A stretch of 64,000 nt of DNA from assembly GCA_021775455.1 (NCBI GenBank), contig JAJFHU010000014.1:51616-115615 (forward strand), in the 5' to 3' direction. Shown one piece after another: positions 17,820-24,972 of the stretch. The first letter of the stretch is position 1; every line of letters starts with the position of its first letter. A model generated the notes under the pieces. That model did no database searches, was not told the origin of the DNA, and saw only the letters and a program-made list of their open reading frames with translations. A program made the position numbers and the translations under genes. This DNA comes from Hyphomicrobiales bacterium (GTDB taxonomy: Bacteria > Pseudomonadota > Alphaproteobacteria > Rhizobiales > Rhizobiaceae).

Positions 17820-20546
17820 TCAGGCCAGAAGATCCTGATAAACAGAATTGTTATCCTTTAATTCCTTTGGTGGACCGTCGCCAACAACAGTACCGCCGTC
17901 GAATACAACCACACGATCAAAATACTCCGAGAACGCAGGATTAACTGGTACCCAAATAACGGTAATATTTCTACCCGTAGAGCTTTTGGTTTGCGAAAGG
18001 ATAGTTCTAATGATTTCGCCCTGTTCGCGCGCGCCAAGACTGTTTAATCCCTGATTGACTATCAATATGTCCGGTTTCTTAAGCAATGACCGGGCAAGCA
18101 AGATTTTCTGGCGTTGGGTTTCAGACAACCTCTTTCCGCCGGACCCTACATTGAATTCGAGGCCAATACGGAAAATATCGTCGGTAAGGCCCATTTCATC
18201 CAATAGATCGCGAATGGCATCACCAACGCGTTCCTCACCTTCTGCAACTGATCTGGAAACACGTCCCAGCAACACATTGTCAAGAACAGACGCGGCTGGG
18301 TTGTAGCTTTCCGGTTCAAAAAACGCGACTGGTAACTTGGGCAGCTCCATGAAACGTTCGTTCAGTTTCTTCCTTGCTTCCAGAATTTTTTCCTTAAGAT
18401 TCTGGTCCAGCAAGCCCAACCTGTTTTGCTCTTCCGTATAGGCTAGCGGAAGTCGCAAAATCAGCACGCGATCAGTTTCAGTAATGTCTTCAAACGGCTT
18501 GTCGCCAACACGGGTTAATGTAGCCCGGTACTCTGGAATGTCTTCTGGATCCATGTAGCTTAGTTGATCAAAGAACGGGTTGTCGCTTTGAAGATCGCCA
18601 AACAATTCAATTGTTGTTTCCGCAACTTCCTTACCCATTTCAAAGAATGTCTTCTCCAAATCTTGCTCTGCCAGAATGGAACGTATCAGTTCGTTGCTCG
18701 GCAAATGCTCCAGATTGAACTGTGGATCGATTGCCGTTCCGAAAAGCAGGTTCTCCCCAATTGTGGATTGTGAATTGTAAAGTTCAGGATCAAATGGCTC
18801 GACAAACTCCGAAAATCCGAGAGGATCCAGCCGTTCGCGAAAGCGTTTCCGGGCATCAACAAGAGCCGCGCAAAGTTCAGGTTTCTCCGATGGATCAAGC
18901 GTCCCTCTTAAACCAAGTGCACGTACGTCCTTTTCCATATCAACTGTACTAAGCGCCTTGCTTATTTCCTCATTAATCCCGCTGTCGTCGTCTACACCAA
19001 TGCGTTCATAATCTATCCAGTCTGCATTGTAATCCAGTTCGAAATTCCCGGCGCGCATGATTTCCTGCATTTCCAGCTGGAAGTTTGCCAATTCAGCACC
19101 CTCTCGTTCCAAGGGGCGAACGGGCTGGTTTTTCAACACATATGTGAGAATGTCCATTATGCTGGCTTGCGGAAGATAACTGTTGGCATAGGAGTAGCTG
19201 ATGTTTCGCCCAGTTATGTACTCCGGCAGTTCCTCCATGGATTTACCATCAATTATTACACGACCACCGCTTGGATTTTGAATTCCGGCAATAACTTCAG
19301 CAAATTGCGGTGCGCCGCTTCCAAACGGCCCGACAATTGCAACGCGTTCACCCAGATCAATTTTCAAATTGGCGTTATCGAATACACTGGAGCCGCCATC
19401 GTCTTCCAGCGACAATCGGTTGATTTCGTACCCGGAGTTGAAACGCTCGACTTTGCCATCGGGAACCGCCTGCAGATGTTTTTCCTGCAAGACATCCTGA
19501 GTGACCAACTCAACAATCTGTTCGTATCGAACGGTAACAACCTGGCGTTTCTGATCGTAGTCGATCAGTCCCTTGATCGGTGCCGGCAGGTCCTTGTAGG
19601 CTACAATAACACCAATTAGCTGTCCAATATCCAATACACCCCGGATAGCAAGGTAACCCCCAACCAGGTAAAAGAAGAATGCGAGGAACTGCACCAGGAA
19701 GTTGTTAATGAACTTCACCATGAATTTGCGCTGGTAGAGTTCAAACCGAATGAAGAACAGCTTTCCAAGTACGTCGGTTACATTTGCGCGTTCGTAGTTT
19801 GACGTGTCGTTTGTGTGCGTCTCTTGCATACCTTCTGCAATTTCACCAAGTTTGCCGGCAAACGTGCGTGAAACCAGTTGCCGTTCCTTGTTTAACTCCA
19901 CCAGTCGACGACGCAACACCGGTACCAGCCACGCCTGAAAAATCACGACTACAAGTGTTGCGACACCAAGCCATATATTTTGAAGCAATATGAAGAGCAG
20001 GGCGACCGCCGCTTGGCCACCCAAAAAGAGTGGTTGGGTATAAGCGTCGCCGATAAACTCACCCATCGGTTCCACTTCGTCCTTGATCATGCTGGCAATT
20101 TCGGAGGGGCGTGTTCGACGGAAACGTGAAAGTGGATAGCGGAGAACCCGGTCAAAAAGTTCAAAGCGAAGGCGACGCAGTATTCGCTCACCCATGCGTC
20201 CCTTGAATGTATTGATATACATTTTGAACTGGCCGTTGGCGACTACGAGAAACAGAAATGTCAGACTTAAGGCAATCAGATACCCAATTCGTTCGAGTTC
20301 CAATCCGTCAAACAGGGCAATCGGTGATCCAGTTAGAGTCTCGCCGAATGGCAGCTCGAATTGCATGAATTTACCGGTATCACCGGGATTTTCAAATCCA
20401 ACACCCTGGATAGGCTCGTTCACGATGCGTTTTGGTAGTTCCAGACTCAGGAAATAAGTCGGCATTGATAGCAAAATGATAATCAACATCCAAAGTTGAT
20501 CTCGTCTGGAGTGTTGCCAGACATATTTCAGGATATTGGTTTCCAT
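17820..20546 (-). CDS. ABC exporter-like protein with degenerate ATPase domain
   Basis: A 908-residue membrane protein. Residues 1-345 form an ABC exporter transmembrane domain with about six helices. The rest is an enlarged nucleotide-binding domain whose catalytic motifs are all altered. Walker A reads GPFGSGAP (406-413) without the GK[ST]; the signature reads RLSETQRQ (806-813); Walker B reads DILIVNQ (826-832) without Asp-Glu; the switch His is missing (VIWVPVNP, 863-870). Between Walker A and signature lie about 390 residues holding three Q-loop-like segments: YLPQASIMDIL (457-467), YNSQSTIGENLLFG (590-603) and YNPAASVLDNVLLG (748-761). It probably cannot hydrolyse ATP in the usual way and may be a regulated channel or scaffold. 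It is followed by the cyclic-nucleotide-binding and MBL genes. Confidence 0.88.
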   Translation of the reverse strand: METNILKYVWQHSRRDQLWMLIIILLSMPTYFLSLELPKRIVNEPIQGVGFENPGDTGKFMQFELPFGETLTGSPIALFDGLELERIGYLIALSLTFLFLVVANGQFKMYINTFKGRMGERILRRLRFELFDRVLRYPLSRFRRTRPSEIASMIKDEVEPMGEFIGDAYTQPLFLGGQAAVALLFILLQNIWLGVATLVVVIFQAWLVPVLRRRLVELNKERQLVSRTFAGKLGEIAEGMQETHTNDTSNYERANVTDVLGKLFFIRFELYQRKFMVKFINNFLVQFLAFFFYLVGGYLAIRGVLDIGQLIGVIVAYKDLPAPIKGLIDYDQKRQVVTVRYEQIVELVTQDVLQEKHLQAVPDGKVERFNSGYEINRLSLEDDGGSSVFDNANLKIDLGERVAIVGPFGSGAPQFAEVIAGIQNPSGGRVIIDGKSMEELPEYITGRNISYSYANSYLPQASIMDILTYVLKNQPVRPLEREGAELANFQLEMQEIMRAGNFELDYNADWIDYERIGVDDDSGINEEISKALSTVDMEKDVRALGLRGTLDPSEKPELCAALVDARKRFRERLDPLGFSEFVEPFDPELYNSQSTIGENLLFGTAIDPQFNLEHLPSNELIRSILAEQDLEKTFFEMGKEVAETTIELFGDLQSDNPFFDQLSYMDPEDIPEYRATLTRVGDKPFEDITETDRVLILRLPLAYTEEQNRLGLLDQNLKEKILEARKKLNERFMELPKLPVAFFEPESYNPAASVLDNVLLGRVSRSVAEGEERVGDAIRDLLDEMGLTDDIFRIGLEFNVGSGGKRLSETQRQKILLARSLLKKPDILIVNQGLNSLGAREQGEIIRTILSQTKSSTGRNITVIWVPVNPAFSEYFDRVVVFDGGTVVGDGPPKELKDNNSVYQDLLA

Positions 20547-20714
20547 GTGCAGCTTGTCTGGATCCCCTGACGGCTACCATGATTATGGTACCCGACGGCT
20601 ATTGTCAGCCCCTGTTTGTTGCCCTGTGTTTGAAAAATAGCAGGGAATTCAATTGTGGAAAGGGCTTTTCTGATTTTTCTTTCGGATTTGTGTCTTAATT
20701 CACTTGTTTATCAG

Positions 20715-22445
20715 CTATTTGCCGAATTTAGCCCCAAATTCAGCCGCATCCTTAATTGCAATCACGTCAATGGGTTGTGAAATGTTGTGTACATTGATTT
20801 TGGATTGTTCACAGGAAGGCAAATTACCATCCATTCCGGCCTGTTCATTTGTAGCCTGAGAAACCACTATTTCTGCTTTCAGGTCTTTGGTTGCGGATTC
20901 AAGACGAGCGGCAATGTTTACAGTTTCACCAATTGCGGTCAGTCGACTGGGGCCTTTTTGATCAGCTGTTTTGCCAATCCTGCCGAGCACTACCTGTCCG
21001 GTGTGGATACCGATTCCGATTCTTATGGGTTCATCCAAATGGGGTGTAAGCATCCGGCTGGCTGTGCGTGATGCCGCCTGACAATCTATTGCCGCCAGCA
21101 GGGCGTCACGACTGGCCTGTTCAGCCGTTGTGTTAATGCCGAAGATTGCCATAAGTCCATCACCCATGAATTTGTCGACGAAACCGTTATGATCCTCGAT
21201 TTTTGTCGCAACTTCTCCAAACAACGCATTCAGTATGAAGACAATATCGTAAGGCAGGCTTTTTTCTGAAATTTTGGAGAATCCACGTATATCCAAAAAC
21301 AAAACAGCAACGTCTTTTTCCACGCCCCAGCCAAGCGGATCGATATTCGTTCTGGTTGTGAGTTGTTGATGAGGTTGTACGAGTGGACGCACTTCCATGT
21401 TGCCGAATACTCGCGTTTGGCAAGCCAGTCGAACATTGGGTCCAGCGTTAAGTTTGTCCAGCAAACGCGATTCAGCATCGGTTCTTGCGCCAAGTTCATC
21501 TGGGTCAGACAGGATCATTGTCCGGCAGGTAGAGCATCGGGCTCTGCCGCCGCAAACTGACATGTGCGGGATACGTGCTCCGCGACTGACTTCCAGCAGG
21601 GTTTGTCCAGGCGTGGCGTTGACAATTTTTCCATCACCATAATCCACGCGCGCCCTTTTACCGAATGACGCCAGGGCAAATCGCATCGTGAGGATTGTGA
21701 CTATCAAAATAACAATGCCAATAATTGCCCATTTTGCATTTTGATCCCAGCTCCAGAAAGTGTTTATGACAAGGTTCATGACCTCCTGTTGTTCAGCAGT
21801 GACGATTTGGGTGCCGTCTTGCGACAATGCAGCTGTTCTTCCTGCCTGAAGTTTTGCAGCCGTCAGCCAGCCGGTAATTGACAAAGAAGGGATGACAACT
21901 GAAACCGCTGCAAGAACCGGTCTCCAGTCCTGATACCAGTCCCTCAACCGCAACCAGAAATGCATGCCGACTATGCCGTGCGTCCATACGACCAGCAGCA
22001 TCAGGTTTTGCAGAAGTGCATTTTCCGGCCACAAGAATGCCAGCTCATAAGGATAGTCCACATTTACATCCAGGAGATTCTCGGCAGCACGGGTAACCAA
22101 TATATGGGTGATCAGCATGTATGGTATTGCCACTCCGAGAACAATTTGCACCCATTGCCAGGGCGCCAGCCAGAGGCTTCGCAAATTTGTAATTTTCCAC
22201 AACGCCAACACTACATGTACAAAGAGTGCTCCATAAAGCAGGATTGCGCCGGGAATGGAGCTCCAGATTGCCGACATGACCGTCAACATCGATTGCATTG
22301 CTTCGATGGATATGTGGCCAAGGCTGTGGTTTACCAAGTGCAGCGTGACATATGTCATCAGGACAAGGCCTGACCATAGCCTCAGACGCTGCAGCAAATT
22401 TCCCCCGCCCGTCTTTCCTGAAATTTTGTCGATTGATTGGTTCAC
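20715..22445 (-). CDS. Membrane-anchored class III nucleotidyl cyclase with cytochrome-b-like and 2Fe-2S domains
   Basis: A 576-residue three-part sensor enzyme. Residues 20-260 form about six membrane helices with paired histidines (H36, H40, H77, H114, H156, H162), as in diheme cytochrome b anchors. Residues 265-355 are a plant-type 2Fe-2S ferredoxin domain with Cys298, Cys304, Cys307 and Cys342. Residues 375-570 are a class III cyclase with metal Asp385 and Asp429, Lys425, and the TVNIAAR motif (508-514). CyaC of Sinorhizobium meliloti is a known cyclase with a quinone-responsive diheme anchor and is the closest model. The start is GTG at 22445. It should make cAMP in response to redox or quinone state. 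It is divergent from a second cyclase and upstream of the ABC-like gene. Confidence 0.92.
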   Translation of the reverse strand: MNQSIDKISGKTGGGNLLQRLRLWSGLVLMTYVTLHLVNHSLGHISIEAMQSMLTVMSAIWSSIPGAILLYGALFVHVVLALWKITNLRSLWLAPWQWVQIVLGVAIPYMLITHILVTRAAENLLDVNVDYPYELAFLWPENALLQNLMLLVVWTHGIVGMHFWLRLRDWYQDWRPVLAAVSVVIPSLSITGWLTAAKLQAGRTAALSQDGTQIVTAEQQEVMNLVINTFWSWDQNAKWAIIGIVILIVTILTMRFALASFGKRARVDYGDGKIVNATPGQTLLEVSRGARIPHMSVCGGRARCSTCRTMILSDPDELGARTDAESRLLDKLNAGPNVRLACQTRVFGNMEVRPLVQPHQQLTTRTNIDPLGWGVEKDVAVLFLDIRGFSKISEKSLPYDIVFILNALFGEVATKIEDHNGFVDKFMGDGLMAIFGINTTAEQASRDALLAAIDCQAASRTASRMLTPHLDEPIRIGIGIHTGQVVLGRIGKTADQKGPSRLTAIGETVNIAARLESATKDLKAEIVVSQATNEQAGMDGNLPSCEQSKINVHNISQPIDVIAIKDAAEFGAKFGK

Positions 22446-22563
22446 GTGATTGTAACCTGGGTCATTCGCGGTTTACTATTGAAAGGACGAGTCATAACAA
22501 CCAATTTATGGTGCTTAAGAGCGGCGAGTCCAGTGCCGCTCAATTTATTGGAGATTCCAGCTG

Positions 22564-23802
22564 ATGCCCCAAGATGCTCTTATTGCGCCCATTCGTGAAT
22601 GGCTGGTTGACCGGGCGTTGTGCGACAATGATGTTGTCGAGCTTTTTGAAACCCTTTGTCAGCGGATATCGGGAGTAGGTATTCCAATCAAGCGGGCAAG
22701 GCTTGTCTGGCCTACCCTTCATCCATTGTTTCAGGCAGAAACAGTCGTCTGGAACCAGGGTGAACCTGCAAGGCTGGAGCAGTTTGTGCATCAGGACAAC
22801 GAATCGGATGAATGGATTACAAGCCCGATGAAACACATGGTGGAAACCGGGCTGGAGGTGTTTCGAAGAAGGCTGGTAGGTGATCAGGCGCTGCTGGATT
22901 TCGGAATGCTCGAAGAATTAAGGGGGCAGGGATTTACGGATTATCTGGCTCATGCAACCCATCTGGAAGGATATCATGTCAGAGCCCGCGGAACAATGTT
23001 GGCCGGAGACAATCCTGCTTCCAAAGGTGTGATTGTAACCTGGGCAAGCGACAGGCCAGAGGGATTCCATGACGAGGATATCTATTCACTGCATAAAATA
23101 CAGCGCCGCTTTGCAGTGACCTGTAAAGTTATCATCCAGAGCAGAATTGCCCGTAATATATCAACAACTTACCTTGGAAATCGTGCGGGCGAGAATGTAC
23201 TCAGGGGGCAAATTCGCCGTGGTGATGGGCAAACGACAAGTGCAGTGGTTTGGTACTCAGACTTGCGCAATTCTACCAGCTTGGCGGAATCGATGCCGCG
23301 AGACGATTACTTCTCAATGCTCAACGCATATTTTGAAGCAACTGCCGAACCAGTGGTAGAAAATGGTGGTGAAATTTTGGACTTTATTGGTGATGCGGTT
23401 CTTGGCATCTTTCCTTATTCTGAGAAAAGTGAGCTCAAAGATGCAGCGAAGGCGGCCAACAGTGCAATAGAGAAGACCTTGGCCCGTGCCTTTGAAGTTA
23501 ATCAGGCTCGCGGAAAGATTGGTGAGGAACAGTTCAAATTCGGGGTTGGTCTAAATGTGGGTGATGTGATGTTCGGTAACATTGGTATTCCATCCCGACT
23601 GACGTTTTCGGTTATTGGGCCAACGGTCAATGAAGTGGCAAGAATTGAGCAAATGACAAAGCTGTTGCAGCAACCGGTTCTTTCTGCTGCCAACTTTGCA
23701 AACCTTGATCCGGTGCGTTGGAAATCAATGGGCGAGCACAAGCTGGACGGCGTGCTGGAGCCGCTTGAATTGTTCAGCTTTCAGTCTGCGAAGGCCGCGT
23801 AG
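22564..23802 (+). CDS. Soluble class III adenylate/guanylate cyclase
   Basis: A 412-residue cytosolic cyclase. Residues about 1-200 look like a GAF-type sensory region (with AHATHLEGYHVRARGTML and VTWASDRPEGF), without membrane helices. The catalytic domain runs about 225-405 with the metal Asp in VVWYSDLRNST (about 231-241), the second Asp in DFIGDAVLGIF and the transition-state Asn/Arg in TVNEVARIEQ (about 356-365). TTGGAGA lies about 9 nt before the ATG. It is divergent from the membrane cyclase at 20715-22445 with only 118 nt between starts. Many alphaproteobacteria carry several such enzymes with separate signals; this one's ligand is unknown. Confidence 0.93.
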   Translation: MPQDALIAPIREWLVDRALCDNDVVELFETLCQRISGVGIPIKRARLVWPTLHPLFQAETVVWNQGEPARLEQFVHQDNESDEWITSPMKHMVETGLEVFRRRLVGDQALLDFGMLEELRGQGFTDYLAHATHLEGYHVRARGTMLAGDNPASKGVIVTWASDRPEGFHDEDIYSLHKIQRRFAVTCKVIIQSRIARNISTTYLGNRAGENVLRGQIRRGDGQTTSAVVWYSDLRNSTSLAESMPRDDYFSMLNAYFEATAEPVVENGGEILDFIGDAVLGIFPYSEKSELKDAAKAANSAIEKTLARAFEVNQARGKIGEEQFKFGVGLNVGDVMFGNIGIPSRLTFSVIGPTVNEVARIEQMTKLLQQPVLSAANFANLDPVRWKSMGEHKLDGVLEPLELFSFQSAKAA

Positions 23803-23835
23803 GGCGGCAACTGTCAAATTTTATGGAAGTTTTTT

Positions 23836-23909
23836 TGGAGGCCTCGCCCAGAATCGAACTGGGGTAAACGGATTTGCAATCCGCTGCGTCACCACTCCGC
23901 CACGAGGCC
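23836..23909 (-). tRNA. tRNA-Cys (GCA)
   Basis: Seven-base acceptor stem GGCCTCG/CGAGGCC is perfect. The anticodon arm GCGGA-TTGCAAA-TCCGT has anticodon GCA, and the T arm is CCCAG-TTCGATT-CTGGG. U73 is the discriminator, as required for CysRS identity. The 3' CCA is encoded (23838-23836) and is followed by an A-run. It is on the opposite strand to the neighbouring cyclase, whose 3' end is 33 nt away. Confidence 0.96.
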
Positions 23910-23994
23910 AACGCCTGCCTTTTGGGTAACTTGGGCGTTACTGTCAAGCAAGAAGTTGTTGCAATGCGGGGCTATCTGCGACAAATGTACAAAA

Positions 23995-24029
23995 AGCGCT
24001 TACAATTCGTAAAAAGTGTCGTAAGCGCT
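23995..24029. other. Nine-base inverted repeat between two tRNA genes
   Basis: AGCGCTTAC (23995-24003) and GTAAGCGCT (24021-24029) form a perfect inverted repeat around a 17-nt loop, ending 1 nt before the -35 hexamer of tRNA-Asn. On the minus strand the hairpin is followed by five T, so it could stop antisense transcription. It may instead be an operator. Confidence 0.5.
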
Positions 24030-24030
24030 A

Positions 24031-24059
24031 TTGGCAAAGCGTGCGCCAAGTTGCTATAT
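24031..24059 (+). promoter_or_regulatory. Promoter of tRNA-Asn
   Basis: TTGGCA (24031-24036), 17-nt spacer, CTATAT (24054-24059). This is a close match to the alphaproteobacterial housekeeping promoter and places the start about 4 nt before the tRNA 5' end at 24071. Confidence 0.75.
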
Positions 24060-24070
24060 GCGCGCGGTGT

Positions 24071-24145
24071 TCCCCGGTAGCTCAGTGGTAGAGCAGTTGA
24101 CTGTTAATCAATTGGTCGCTGGTTCGAATCCGGCCCGGGGAGCCA
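24071..24145 (+). tRNA. tRNA-Asn (GTT)
   Basis: Acceptor stem TCCCCGG pairs with CCGGGGA. The D arm contains AGCTCAGTGGTAGAGC, the anticodon arm is GTTGA-CTGTTAA-TCAAT with anticodon GTT, and the T arm contains GGTTCGAATCC. G73 is the discriminator and CCA is encoded at 24143-24145. Only 23 nt separate it from the ATG of the next gene, so the two are likely on one transcript. Confidence 0.97.
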
Positions 24146-24168
24146 TATAAACCGAAAGCCCTTTGAAC

Positions 24169-24834
24169 ATGGTCGATTTCGCAGAAGCGCGGGAAAAAAT
24201 GGTCAACAATCAGGTCCGCACCGTGGACGTGACCGGGCATGGCCTTTTGTCAGCAATGCTTTCCGTTCCGCGTGAGCATTTTGTTCCGGAAGATAAAAAA
24301 CTTCTCGCCTACATTGATGAAGAACTTTCCTACGCTCCCACCGGTCCAGCGTACCGTTATCTTATGCCGGCCGGCCCTTTGGCAAAGCTTGTCCAGTTGT
24401 GTGAACTAACGGGTGACGAATTCGTGTTGGTAATCGGGGCGGGTTCTGGATATTCCTGCGCCGTCTTGTCGATGCTCAGTTCATCGGTTGTTGCGGTTGA
24501 GGAGGATGCCGGCCTTCTGGAAACCTGCGAGAATAATCTTTCTGAACTTGGCTATGACAACGTGGCGGTTGTTAGCGGACCGCTTGAAGCGGGCTGGCCA
24601 ACGCAAGCACCCTACGATGTGATCTTGATTGATGGAGCGGTTGATTTCGTGCCTGATGCGATACTGTCCCAGTTGCAGGTCGGCGGAAGGCTCGTAGCCG
24701 TTGAGGGAACCGGTAATTCCGCCGTTTCGCGTTTATACGTCAACGATGATGGGGTTGTCAGTGGCAGAGACGTGGCAAACTGCGCTGTCCAGCCGCTGCC
24801 GGGTTTCAAGAAAAAAGAGGAATTCGTTTTTTAA
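24169..24834 (+). CDS. Protein-L-isoaspartate O-methyltransferase family protein (divergent)
   Basis: A 221-residue SAM methyltransferase of the PIMT family. The N-terminus has MVNNQVR and SAMLSVPREHFVPED (family blocks); SAM motif I is VLVIGAGSGYSCAVL (about 89-103). The usual substrate loop with a TxS motif (GHGQTISQP in typical enzymes) is replaced by YRYLMPAGPLAKL, so repair of isoaspartyl residues is doubtful and a different acceptor is possible. ATG at 24169 is used; a TTG two codons earlier is open. A canonical pcm gene is present at 53.3 kb, so this is a paralogue. It follows tRNA-Asn by 23 nt and precedes tolC. Confidence 0.85.
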   Translation: MVDFAEAREKMVNNQVRTVDVTGHGLLSAMLSVPREHFVPEDKKLLAYIDEELSYAPTGPAYRYLMPAGPLAKLVQLCELTGDEFVLVIGAGSGYSCAVLSMLSSSVVAVEEDAGLLETCENNLSELGYDNVAVVSGPLEAGWPTQAPYDVILIDGAVDFVPDAILSQLQVGGRLVAVEGTGNSAVSRLYVNDDGVVSGRDVANCAVQPLPGFKKKEEFVF

Positions 24835-24905
24835 CGATTGACTGAACCTTGGTGACATGGTTGCAACAGCTCAACCAAAAATGTGAATTGCCAAGAAACT
24901 TTAAT

Positions 24906-24932
24906 TTGACCTGCGCATGCCGGTCGCTATCC
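24906..24932 (+). promoter_or_regulatory. Predicted tolC promoter
   Basis: TTGACC (24906-24911) and CTATCC (24927-24932) are separated by 15 nt, the same geometry as the trmFO promoter. About 34 nt of leader would precede the GTG start, including GAGG at 24961-24964. Confidence 0.5.
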
Positions 24933-24972
24933 TGCAAAAAACAATCGCGAGTTACGGGTCGAGGATTTTGAA

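Noticed and set aside
20560..20605. Repeated GACGGCTA and short palindrome TACCAT/ATGGTA before the ABC-like gene
   Set aside because: Very short and without a clear match to any operator; a weak CTGACA-N16-ATAATC promoter there was also too poor to list.
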